This document shows positions 12,709-24,100 of a DNA stretch of 64,000 nt, piece by piece. Numbering within the stretch: the first letter of the stretch is position 1; every line of letters begins with the position of its first letter. The notes beneath the pieces are model-generated. The model had not been told where the DNA came from. It ran no database searches and saw only the letters and a list, made by a program, of their open reading frames with translations. The position numbers were made by a program, and so were the translations under genes. Origin of the DNA: Acridotheres tristis (Eukaryota > Chordata > Aves > Passeriformes > Sturnidae). The DNA is taken from the NCBI GenBank assembly GCA_037013685.1, contig CM072885.1, forward strand, positions 68,737,785 to 68,801,784, given 5' to 3'.

Positions 12709-15700
12709 GAGAAATTCACATTGCATTCTTGGTTTCTACTGTGTCTCTTTATACACTGTCAGTTTGACTGCAGCACAGTTGAAAATTGAGATTTTTCCTG
12801 TGGTCTTCATGCCATTTTATGAACTTTAATTGAAATGTAACTTTTTCTGGAAAATCTAAACTGTCTGTTGATGCCAGTTTGCAACTCAGTTGACCTAACA
12901 GTAAAATAACAAGAGACCAGTTTTAAGCAAACAAAATCTCAAGGTAACACCTCTAAAAGGTTTTATTCCTGATATTCTAGAAAATTAGTCTCATATAGAA
13001 CAGTTGTCCAATAAGGTAAGACATAAAAATTCAGCTGTTCCACTTCAGTTTTTTTCTGAACAATTCCTGAAATGTCAATTTTGATATCTAGCAGCTTTGT
13101 TTAAACAAATAAGAGAATTAAGCACGGATGCCTCTCTAATCCAATGCATCCATTTGTACTTCCTTGGCCGATTCCTTTAGGATAGGATTGAGCAGTCAAT
13201 GTCTAAAATAAGATTCATCTACTTCAAGGTAGATGTCCTAAATAATTGCTGGAATCTTAGCTTAAAACCGTTTCTTATTTGCTGCCAACTTGGAAAATAA
13301 TATTAAAAAATCTTGGTGACTGTTTTAGATGCAGACTTTTAATAAAGATGAATTTTTTCTCTTCTCTACCAAAATGTTGGGCTTCTCATGATGCATTTCA
13401 CATAAGCCCTGCTGACAGAATGGAAGGATAGTTTTTCCTGGGATCAAACATCTATGATCACCCCTGCCAGGTTGAAAACACTTCCATCCAACTTATGAAA
13501 TTTTACTCTAAGGAGGTAGGAAATGGCTATTTGAGCAGAATATATATTATCTGAGCACTCCAACACCTCTGCCTGCCTGAGTGTGCTGCCTGCTGCTCCT
13601 GTTGCCATTTCTGCTGCAGCCTGGGAGATGCCACTGGGGGAGATGGCATCCCGTGGTGTCACCAAGCATTCCTGCTGTCCCCAGTGCTGGCAGAAGTGAC
13701 AAAGCAGTGCTGTGGGAGGGGATGTGTGTGGTGATTCATGTGCACGAACCCAGGGAGGAATGGCTTTGGGAAGGATGGGTTAGATGCCGTGGGGAGGGAC
13801 TGTGGCTGGAGCAGGGGTCGGTGAGGATAAAGGAAAGGTCCTCACAGATCTGCCCTCACATGGCTGGAGGAGCCTGCACTGCAGATGGAAGGGGTGGGCA
13901 CTGCCTCCTCTTCCATGCAGAAGAAACACAATGCTGTTGTAGGAAAGAGGTGGCTGGATGTTTGCAGCTAAGTCGAGGATGAGTTATTTTTCCATTAAGT
14001 GAAGCACAGCAAACACTGACAGATCCCTGTGGGTTGCTTCTGCCCATTCCTGAGTGATGCTCATATTTGGGAAAGCAGATGACCTTTGACTGGTGACAGA
14101 CTTCCCAAGGTATGGATTGATCCAACGATCAGACCACTTGATGAAATTATCCTCTTCAATGTGCTGCTGAAAGGATAATTTCAAAGTGCTGCTTTATTTC
14201 CCATCCAAGCATTGTTTTCCTTAATCTGGTTGTAGATTCATAGTTCCTACTGTACATTTGGGGTTTTTGTTAGTTATTAGGGTTTTTTAGAACCAGTTAA
14301 GGGGTATTATTCAGCTGTTTGTGAAGCTATAAAAGCTTGTGTTGGTAATGCAACAAGAAAAATGAAATTGTGAGTAATGTAGCCGTGACCAGTGTTTTGA
14401 CTGTGTGCCAAGACTAAAATCCAGCCAACACAGCAAAGAATAACAGAACTCTCAAGAAAATAAAGTCTTTTTCTTACGTGTATTTTGTGCAGCTACTCTT
14501 ATAGATTTTTCTCTTGGTTCAAGATAAAGATTATAGTTCTGACTTGCACATTATGTTGCCTGTGACACCATTTTAAAAATCTCTTTATAAGCACCCCATA
14601 ACAAAGCAGACAACTTCCTTAAGTGCAGAATTGTAACAAAACAAGACCATATGGACCCAGTCTTGAGTGATAATTGTCTCCTGAAAGAAAATGATGGCCC
14701 TCAGGTCTTGAGTGTTAGCAGCCTAATTCCATTTTGACTGAAGTCAGTTGCTGAGTTTTTCCACTGAATTCTGTGCAAGACTCCAGGTGAATGACGGCCT
14801 GAAGATGAAGATAAGAGGGAGGGTTTTTCTCTAGTTTGACTTGCTGAGGGTTTTCTTTGCTTATTTTTACAGCATTGTGGGGGTTTTGGCAGAAAGCCAC
14901 GCTGTTTGCTGCCTAACATAATTTTGTGCTTTTTTTTTTAAAGAACACAACATAGAAATTAATTTTCCCATGTCACCTAATGCTAATGTGACAGGGTAGG
15001 GTAAGCCTCTAATGTGTTTTGGGATTTGTGGTGGATTTCTTTCCAACTGCAGGTTAGCTTTTCTAAAGGGCTTAAACAGCAGACAAGCTACTAAACATTT
15101 TGATAGTATAGCTTGACAATCTTTTTTTTTTTTTTAATAAAAGTGATGGTTATTTCTGGAGATTGGATAAAACTTAAGGTTTTAACAAGAAATCGACATT
15201 TTCTAATGTTAGAAGATTCAGTATTTAAAGTGGAATTCAATTCAGTTAGTTAAAACTTAGAGTTATGTAGTTTCTAAGTAGTTTTGTTATCCATATAATT
15301 AGCACATACTGTATCATTTATAGGTGATATCTATAATATCACTGTCATGCTAATAACAAGAAGTAAAACTATTAATTCTTCCAGCACTTTCTCTTTGCCT
15401 TCTGCAAGTGAGAAAGGTTGGGCATAGGTATAAATTAAAGTTTGATCATCAAGAGATGCTCTGGATTTGAGAGCTGTGAATGTGCTACTGCAGTTTAAGA
15501 TTAACACTGGCTTCTTTGGAGTCAGCAAATACTGAAAGCTGTAACCCTCTCCCTGGTCAGAAATAGGCTGTAAGGAAGATGCTTGCATGCAATTTAAGCG
15601 TTTGGAGCTGGGTGAGGCAGGGGATGTCAGGTTTGCACAGCTCAGAGGGGACAGCAGGCAAGGAGCCCTTGGCCAGTAAACATCAGGAACGTTCCCCCCG

Positions 15701-18700
15701 AGACTCTTCTGCTGGTAGCCTTCGTAATTTGGTATTGTTATTTTTGCAATTCATACCCACACAATCAAAAGTAGTTTCTTTTAATGCTGTAGAACATAAT
15801 TATAGGCCTGACAGGCTCTGACAAGTTGGTTGAGACATTTATTCTCGCAGCCGGCAGATGCTTAAATGATTTTGTATTGGAAAATGCTGTCTGTGAAATG
15901 TTCTGTCTTGGTTGCTGTTACTAAACCCAGATTCATAATGAAGTCTAGCATCAAATATTTATGCAAAATTACTTTAATCTGTAAATAGTTTTAGCTATGA
16001 AAGATAAAAACAGCTGAGAAAATTAGTCAGGGGGGTTTCAGAAGTTTGTGTTGCAAAACAGTGATGTGTTTCTTTTCTGGTCTCTTAAAGTTGTTACCCA
16101 GCTGGCACTTTACAGACAAAGTAGCCCACAATATCCATGGGTGCATGAAAGATGTTCATGTTTTAAGGTATTAATAGCAGTGTAACCTATCCCTCTTGGG
16201 TCTCTATTATTAAAATCCTCTCACAAGAACCATTTGGAAAGGCAGAAGGCTTCATATAATATCCATGGACCAGTCATAAATAAAACACTTTCCCACAGAG
16301 TTGTCCCAGTCAGATTGATTCTAATGAGGAAAAGCCAAAATTGTAGACACTGACTTCTACCTCTCCCTCCTACCTCTGAGTTTAAGCTGCGTTTAAGCAA
16401 GCAAACCCTCGTTTGCCATAAACCAACTTCAGTGCTTGTAAAGCCACAAGGAAGAGAGGGATGTCTTCAACTCCCTGAGCTCTTACTCAGAGGTTTTGAC
16501 AGTGACTGATTTTCTTTTAATGAGTTGAGTCACTATTTGGAAGCTTCAGTAGCTGGCAGTAGCATCTGCAGCATGGCTGAGTCTGAAAGTGACTGCAGCC
16601 TGATCTTATGGAATTGCAATTCCCACAATATTTTAATAGCTCCAAGTCTGCCTGGGTCCACTTTTTCTGGCTTGCACTCTCTGGTGAAGGGCACTTCAGA
16701 GGCTCTGCTGATCCATTCCACGAGGGAGGCATAAATCTCCACCACTGACTCTGCTTACAACTTTGTTTTTCGTAAGGTTCCTAAAAGTAATCCCTTCCTA
16801 GCCTCTAATCCGACCTAGTTACTATAAACTGATTTCTCTAGGATGAAAGGGTCTGCCTTTCCTCTGGGACTACTGCAGTGGGACTCTCACATATTACTTA
16901 ATATGTGGTTTTTGTACTCTCATCTGTGGCTGTGGAATTTGGATACCATCCACTGAAATGTTTGTATAGTCTATGTAGCTATCTGAATATCTCAGAAATA
17001 TTTAAAAATTGATGGTCTTGGTCAATTCCTTTCCCATTCGGAAAAAGGAATTGTTTGTTTCAGTCACAGAGTTTTGTTATTTGTTCAATTTTTTTATGCT
17101 TGTGTGTGGGTAAAAATTTGTCAAGGGAGAGATCAACAGGAAAAAAAAAAAGCACTGAATTTTGTTCTGTAACTATTGAAACTACGAACAACTACTGCTC
17201 TTGTGTGATCTTGACTTAGCTACTCTGAAAGTTGTGACATCATTGGCTGTGTCAGTGAAAACTGGGTGTTGTAGGAAAGCTTGGACAAGGGAAAACGGTA
17301 GTTCTACTTTGACCAGAAACAATCCCAGGAAAACTCGTTTTTCTGAGCAGGAACCTTCAGCTCTGTGTCAGGCAGAGGATTTGGGTAGGAAGCTGAGTTT
17401 TGCAGGGAAGGCCCTCTGTGATTTGTGCCTCCAGCTGCAGAAATCTCCAAGAGAACCATGGCAGCATCTACAGGTGCTTGGGTGATATTCCCCTCCCTAG
17501 GCATGCACAGGATTGGATTTTCTTGCAACAGTGGCTATTTGGGTGATGTCTCAAGGAATGCAGATGGGACTAAATAAACCCCCAGTTAGAAAATCTGAGG
17601 ACAAACGTCTCTGAGAAAAGAGAAAAAGGCTGCTTCTTACCACGGTTACTCAGTGGTGTGTAGGCTGGTGAGCTGTAGGTAGGTTTGTGCCTCCACATGC
17701 TGTTTTCACTGAGAAGGCTGAGGGAGGGATGGTGCTGTTTACATGTGACAAAAAGGAGCCTTGGAGCTGTGGGCTGGCTCACAGACTGCCAGCACCACAG
17801 GCTTTGCTCTCCCAGCAGCCTGGTGCAGACAGTGCCTGCCGTGGAGGAAAGGTTGGATTCCTCAGGACTCTTCCAATGAGGGCTCTGGAAGGGAAAAAGC
17901 AATTTACTTCTGCTCAAGTGAAGCAAAACTATTGCTGTTGATCACTGCTCATTCTCCCCAGCAAAGGTCATGGAGTAAGTGTGAGATTTGGTGCTTTGAC
18001 TTCTTTATTGAAATCTTGGAAGAATTAAAGCCATCAGGTTCTCCTCTACTGATGAATGTGTTAGAGAGAAGCTCAAACCTTTCCTCCAGAATAGTAACTG
18101 TTTTGAGTTTTGGGTCCTTCACGTAGCACTTATTATTCATACAGGTCTCACAAAGATTTGGTAAAAAATATATTTTTGTCCCAAACTCAGGCAATGGAAA
18201 GAGTTCCAGCATAGTCCTCCCTTGGATTATACAGGAGAAGAAAGAGGTTTTCTTCTTCTCAAGAATAAAAAAATATCATAGACTTGAGAGCAGAATTGCA
18301 GAGAATCACTTCTTGCAAGCAGGAATCAAATATGTAACTGCTGGATTTACTGTAGAGTGCATGTACACTATAGAAAGGTGTTTCTTTTCGTGCATCATTG
18401 CTGCACTTACTGGATATCTTGGAGTTCTTATATACCCATAGGCACCTGTGAATTAGCTCATAAAGAACATCTTTTTTTCAGGCATCTGCTTTTAGTGTCT
18501 GTGGAATCCACTGATAGGAATGAGACTGGGTAACTCAAGAAGGAGCTGTACAATTATTGCCATGTTTGCTTATGGAATGCACAGCTTGGATTCCCACTGT
18601 TACCTGCACTATGTGGATGCCCTTGATGCCACACACTGTTCTCTGAACTCTCCTGGGAAACTTTACTTACCATGCAACTCCTTATTTCATTTCAGAAACG

Positions 18701-19607
18701 AAAAAATAATAATGTGGTTATCTCACTGATTGTGTGTGCTCTATGAGAATTATTCCAGGGTCTGACAGCAGTCATCCTAAAGGCTTGCTCAGGGCTACTG
18801 AAATATTTCCATTCCTGATGGGAGCTGCAGCTGAACCTCTTAATGTGATGAGACATTAAGAATATGAGGGCTCCAGCAGGCATTTAAAGCTTTGAAAGTT
18901 CTGATTTTATAGATCCATCATCATATATTCAAAGTGCTTCATTACTCTAAGTTAGAGGTGTGATAGGCAAAGAAACAGCAACTTTTCATAGAAGTCAAGA
19001 CAAAGCTGCCTGCCTCAGCTGAGCAAGTGGCTCAGAACAAGTCAGGAAAACACTATTTGCTCCTCCTTCTGAAAAAAGAAAAAAAGGAAAGAACGGAGGA
19101 CAGACAGATGTCAGGGAGCAAGGGCAGGAAAAAAAGGAGAATATCTATATCTTGCCGAAGCTCCTGTTAAGATTCCATAATGGAATGCAGCAGGTGAGGA
19201 AATGTAGAAGTTTTCAATTATAACATCGAGTTCCCTGCAATGCACAGCCTAGGTGCTACCTTGCATCTTTCACTAACTTACCACTTATCCAAAAAAAACC
19301 ATGGTTTAGCTCAAATTCCCTTGAAATTATTAATATCTGTATTTCCTAGCAAAATAATGTTTCATATTGAAACAGTAAGATTGTAGCATCCTGGATGTTT
19401 GAGTTAAATTTTGTAAAAGAAAACATAGAAGCAGTAAGTGCAGAAAACAGTTTTAATAAGGTTTGCAGCACTAGTCCTGGGAAGTTACACAATCATTTTT
19501 CTGGTAGCCTGTATGCATTTGCCTTCTGTAGATATAAGAATACAATGGACCCACAGCTGGGTGATTTACCATTTTATAGCCTTGCAGCTATAGAAATACA
19601 TAGAGAT
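12709..19607. other. Non-coding sequence
   Basis: I see no defensible exon or transposon. A GC-richer patch at about 13,560-13,960 contains a 133-codon plus-strand frame (13581-13982). That frame starts with a leucine-rich stretch but matches nothing I know and is overlapped by an antisense frame. Near 16,517-16,745 three short frames overlap on both strands, typical of chance. A T tract lies at about 15,122-15,135. Confidence 0.65.
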
Positions 19608-20142
19608 TGTCATGGTTTAATCCCAGCCACCAGCTGTTTGCTCACTTCCCCCATCCCCAACTGGTGGGATGGGAAAGAGAATCCAAAAAAAGGTAAAACC
19701 CGTGGGTTGGAATAAGAACAGTTTAATAATTGAAATAAAGTTAAATATTATTATAATAATAATAGGAAAGAGAGAGAGAGGAATAAATCCCAAGACAGGC
19801 AATGCACAATACAATTGCTCACCACCCACTGATGGATGCCCAGCCTGTCCCCCCAGTCCATGTGTGGAACAAGAAGTGCTGTGGTCTGGAACATCCCTTT
19901 GGCCAGTTCAGGTCAGCTGCCCTGGCCACTCTCCCTCCCAGCTTCTTGTGCCTCTCCTCACTGGCAGGGCCAAGATTCTGAAAACCTCTTTACTCAGGGT
20001 AAGCACTGCTTAGCAACAATTAAAAACTCAGCGTGTTATCAATGCTATTCTCATCCTAAATCCAAACCACAGCTTATAGGGATAAAATTAACTGTACCAG
20101 CTTATAGGGGGAAAACTAACTATCCCAGCCAAAACCAGGGCA
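19608..20142 (+). mobile_element. Solo LTR of an avian endogenous retrovirus
   Basis: The element opens with TGTCATGGTTTAATCCCAGC and closes with CCAAAACCAGGGCA, giving the TG...CA ends expected of an LTR. The order of words inside matches a common avian LTR type that I know: a GTGGGATGGGAAAGAGAAT-like stretch, then GAACAGTTTAATA, then an A/T simple run (about 19,740-19,767), then TTGCTCACCACCC. Near its 3' end a 28-bp segment starting AGCTTATAGGG is duplicated in tandem (20071-20098 and 20099-20126). No retroviral genes or second LTR lie nearby, so it is a solo LTR left by recombination. The flanking five bases (GAGAT and GGAGT) do not form a clean target duplication. Open frames inside it are incidental. 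Confidence 0.85.
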
Positions 20143-20656
20143 GGAGTTAATGTATCTAGAAAGCTGCTGGCTTTGTGGTACCCATCCAATATTAGGTCCT
20201 CCCCTGCCTTCCAGGCTGTGCTGGCTTGGTGCTCTGGGAGGACACAGCTCTCTTATGGGGTAGGCTGGGAACTGCTCTAGTTCCAGTGTAAGAAGCTCAC
20301 AGCAGGAGGAAATAATATCCCTGAGGGCTGGGGCCCCAAATGGCTCTTCTGGCACCCAGGGATTGTTGAGGCCAAGGCAAGATGCATCTCTGACAGGAAA
20401 AGCAAGGAAGTGATATTGGGAAATCAGCACGAAGCCAAATAGCCCTTTATGCTCTTTTAAGGAGAGTAGGTGCAGTCTGTGGATGTGCGAGCAGGAAAAC
20501 AGGATGCAGAAGAAAGGACAGAGCCCTTCAGTCCCACTGAGCACTGGCAAGGCTTTAGATGGAGCACTGAGGCTGTCCTGGGCAGCACATGCCAAGGGAG
20601 GTGTGCACCAGCTGCAGAGTGCAGAGGAAAAAGGATCAAAGCATGACTTGCAGCTT
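20143..20656. other. Non-coding sequence between LTR and CR1 fragment
   Basis: I see no gene. A 159-codon minus-strand frame (20116-20595) starts here and runs into the LTR end. It is cysteine- and leucine-rich with no recognisable domain, and its span into a retroviral LTR argues against a real protein. The last 60 or so bases may be degraded CR1. Confidence 0.55.
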
Positions 20657-20820
20657 AGGAATGTTTAGTCTAGAGACAGGAAGTACAGACTAGATATTAG
20701 GAAAGAGATTTGAACAATAAGGCTGGTGAAGCTTTGAAATGCATTGCCAAAGAAGGCTGTGGAGTCTTATTCATTGGAAGTTTTCCAAAAGACTAAGCAA
20801 ACATCTGTTAAAAATGATGT
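20657..20820 (+). mobile_element. Old CR1-like LINE fragment, 3' region
   Basis: The words AGGAATGTTTAGTCTAGAGA, GACTAGATATTAGGAAAGAG, AACAATAAGGCTGGTGAAGC and GCATTGCCAAAGAAGGCTGT follow the order seen in the 3' part of CR1-type elements. The gap between the first and second words is shorter than in a full element, which suggests an internal deletion. It is strongly diverged, so the copy is old. The reverse transcriptase domain is absent. Confidence 0.7.
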
Positions 20821-21069
20821 AAGTATATTTGACTCTCCCTTGAAACATGTAGAAGGAGTAAATCATGGTTAAAGAGATGAAATAAACTGGTGATTTTCAA
20901 ACTCTGGGTCATGCTACTCTTGAATTCAAAGAACCTTAAAGTGTTAGCAGTGGTTATATCTAATAGCATTTGACCTTGATGTTTCTGGCCCCTATTCACA
21001 TAATTGTTGCATGAAGATATATAACCCAAAAGGGAGTTGTGCTTTTCAGAAGATGAAAATCATTGTAAT

Positions 21070-21115
21070 AAATGGCTTCTGAAGGTTCTTCCTGGCCTCC
21101 TGACTCTGTGATCCC
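21070..21115 (+). mobile_element. Possible CR1 3' terminus
   Basis: The stretch TGGCTTCTGAAGGTTCTTCC followed by TGACTCTGTGATC resembles the end of a CR1 element, where a 'ggtcccttccaacc' type phrase precedes ATTCTGTGAT repeats. It could be the end of the same old insertion as 20,657-20,820. It is short and diverged, so chance cannot be excluded. Confidence 0.35.
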
Positions 21116-24100
21116 AGAGTACTGCTGCTGGAACAATGTAAAGCAAAGCAGGCAGTGCGGATCTGAAATTCAGATTTCAATTTAGGTTCATCTCTATCAC
21201 TCACTCTTAATGGATCAACAAATACGATGGACTTTGCTGTCAAAAATTAAGCTAAATGGCAATTGATGTTTTAAACTGTAGTGATTTTTTATAGCTGCTC
21301 AAAATGTTTCTGCAGAAAGACATGAAAATATTCTGTTTTTCTCCTAATGTAATTTATAAAAAGGGCAGAAGTACTGGCTCAGTCCTGTGGACAAAGAATA
21401 ATTATAAAATGTTCTCCCCTGCAGACGTTTTGCTAAAAAGGCATTTGTGTAAGACAGAGCATGGCAAAACACAGGAAGTTTTGAAAGTCAACCATGAACA
21501 AATCTCCCTTTTAGTCTCAGTAATAGAGGAAAGCTGCTGATTCTGAAACGTGGACACAAATGAAAACATCTGTACAAGTGCAGGAGTGAACCATGAACCA
21601 TTTTATTCAGTGGAACAGTGCCTGAGTACCTTGGGAAGAGAACGTGTCTTTGCATTATTGACACTTGGGACTTGCAGTAATGGCTCATCTCTGTTACTAG
21701 CTTCTAATAGATGCTCAACGGAAAAAATATCATTTTCTGAGTAGAAAAGCAAAAATCACAACACCCCCCCTGCACCCCCTAGTTAATACTGCTAGTTAAT
21801 TATGTGTTGTGCCTTGCTGTGTGTCCAGGAGCTGTATTAACAATTCTGTGAAGTTCTCAAGCTAATTGAGGAGAGCTCAGGATTCTTTGTTGCCTGTTCT
21901 CAGCACCAAACATCAATGTCCAGTTGTGAAATTTTACCATGGCAAACAGAACTGATGGTGAGAATCTCCTTACTCTCATCTCACAGCTGAGCATGTTTAA
22001 GAACTCATGTTTTACACAAGGTGCATGGTGGTACCTCTGGTGGTGTCAGAGATTTAAGAGGATGCAGTGACAAGGGTCGTCATAAATGGAAAAATGACAT
22101 TACCACCCCCAACAATGCAGAAGCTCCCTGTTCTTTCCATTTGGTTCATAGAGATTTTCCTGAATACAGAGCTCACTACCTCCCAGTATCTCTCATCTGG
22201 TTACTAAGATCCAAAATCTCTAGTTTTATGACCAAGATCAGACTTTTTGAGGATTTTTTCAGCACTTGAGGTGTTTGGATCCACCATTATTATTTAGGCC
22301 TGTATATTGTATTTTCAAATGAGATTTTAAAATCACGTTTTACTTCTTTTTCCTCCATTCTTTTTCTCTGTTTAAGAAATCTCTTGGGTTTTTTAAACTT
22401 TTTTTCTTTTCTTGAGTCTATCCTGTGTTTCCACAAAACTGTGTGTAATCTGTGGTCTCTTATCTTAGATGCTTTGGTTGAACATTGCTGTAGTCAATAT
22501 AGTGAATTCATGGGTTTTTTATCTGTATTGATATACAAAATATCCCAGAGAACCAGAAGAGGTTTTTTTATAGAGCTATAGATGAAATTTTCTTCTCTAG
22601 AGGAAAAAAATAGTCTCTTAAAAAGATGATGTGGATAAAACTGATGGAGAGTGGGTTTCCCCCCACCTTTTATGCATACCTATTATAAGGTACTTTTTGT
22701 TTAGCATCTATGCAAGTATATTTAAATAAACTCAGACCCTAATAATTCCTATTTTATAACTTATCCTAGGCAGAGAAAGGAAAACATTTAGTCCTAGTTG
22801 AATCAAAGTTTAAGAACAAACTCTGTTTTATTACAGGATGCTTTTTGTTGTGGTTTTTCTTAATATAGGTAGATTTTTAATCAGTTTTTTGTCCATGTTC
22901 TATTGCATTGATATCTGGGAAATAGAACAAGACTGAGCTGCCTGGCTCACCTTGCTCTGTGTGTGTTCCTATGTGCACATGGAGACAGGAAAATCCAGTA
23001 ATTAATTGCAGCTGCCCAGGATAATTATGGGTCAAAGTTTCCAGTAGATGTGCTGGGAAGGAGTTGGAGCAGGTGTGGAATCTGCCCAGGGCTTGTCCCC
23101 AGTGGAAGGACTCACTCAAGTGTGACATGTACTGGTGATGGGATCAGGGCTGTCTTCAGTGCAAAATTCAGGGTTTTTTCCTCCCAGGCAGTCAAGAGCT
23201 AATGATGTGAGATGGCAAAAAAATGATTATCACGTCAGTGCTGTAAAATTGTGGTCCCAGTGAAGATAGCAGATGTTTTAATTGGCTTGGGACATAGAGA
23301 AGTCTTAATCATTGCATGTGGAAATTCTGGTGTGTGACTATAAACTGATTGTATTTTATATAGGACCAAGTTATAGCTGTCCAAGCAGGAACACCTCAAA
23401 CTGCATTTGAGTCCTGTCAAGAAGAGGTTCATCATTTCATAGATACACATTTGACTCTTCACTGCTAGGAGTGTGCTTGGCCTAATTATACCTGGTTTGA
23501 TTCTATTGCAAAGTGGTTTTTCTGGAAAATCTGCTCAACAGTCTGATTTTGTCATTACTTGGAATTGCACTCTAATACAGTGGTAAATGCAGCAAGGACT
23601 TCATTCTAAAGTGACTTTTTAAAAAAAAAAAAAAAATGTTGCCTGAAAGATTAAAATGCACTTGAATAATCTGTTCTGAAGTATGCTTGGTACTACTGCT
23701 CTGCTGGAGCTTTTCACACTCCGTGTATGCTTTTGAGAGGATGAAGTATGCAATAGTAAAAGCTGCCTTGGCATAAATCACGAAGGAATTATCATTACTG
23801 GCCTAATAATTCTGTCTCTTGCCAAGATTGCCAGGAAGGTCACTTGGCAAGAGTGGTGCCTGTTACATGGATAAGGCTGTGGTGGGAATTGAAAGGAGAG
23901 TAAGAACTCAGTTCATTTGTTTATTGCAATGTTAAAAACCCCTAAATACACTTGTTTAGGCAAACCCTTTGTAGCAGATCTCCTTGGCCCATGATCCAGA
24001 TATAGATGGTGACAGGAGGTAGCTCAAGTTTCTTCTTTCAAAACCAGGACAAGTCATGTTAGACAATGTTGGTGCATCTTGCAGCTCCCAGCATTCACTT

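Noticed and set aside
13581..13982. 133-codon frame with a signal-peptide-like start
   Set aside because: The leucine run comes from CTGCTGCTC-type repeats. The rest has no cysteine pattern or domain I recognise, and an antisense frame overlaps.
20116..20595. 159-codon minus-strand open frame
   Set aside because: Its 3' end lies in a retroviral LTR and the protein has no known domain.
23816..23853. 11-bp perfect inverted repeat (CTCTTGCCAAG and its complement, 16-base loop)
   Set aside because: A match of this length with a short loop is expected about once by chance in 64 kb.
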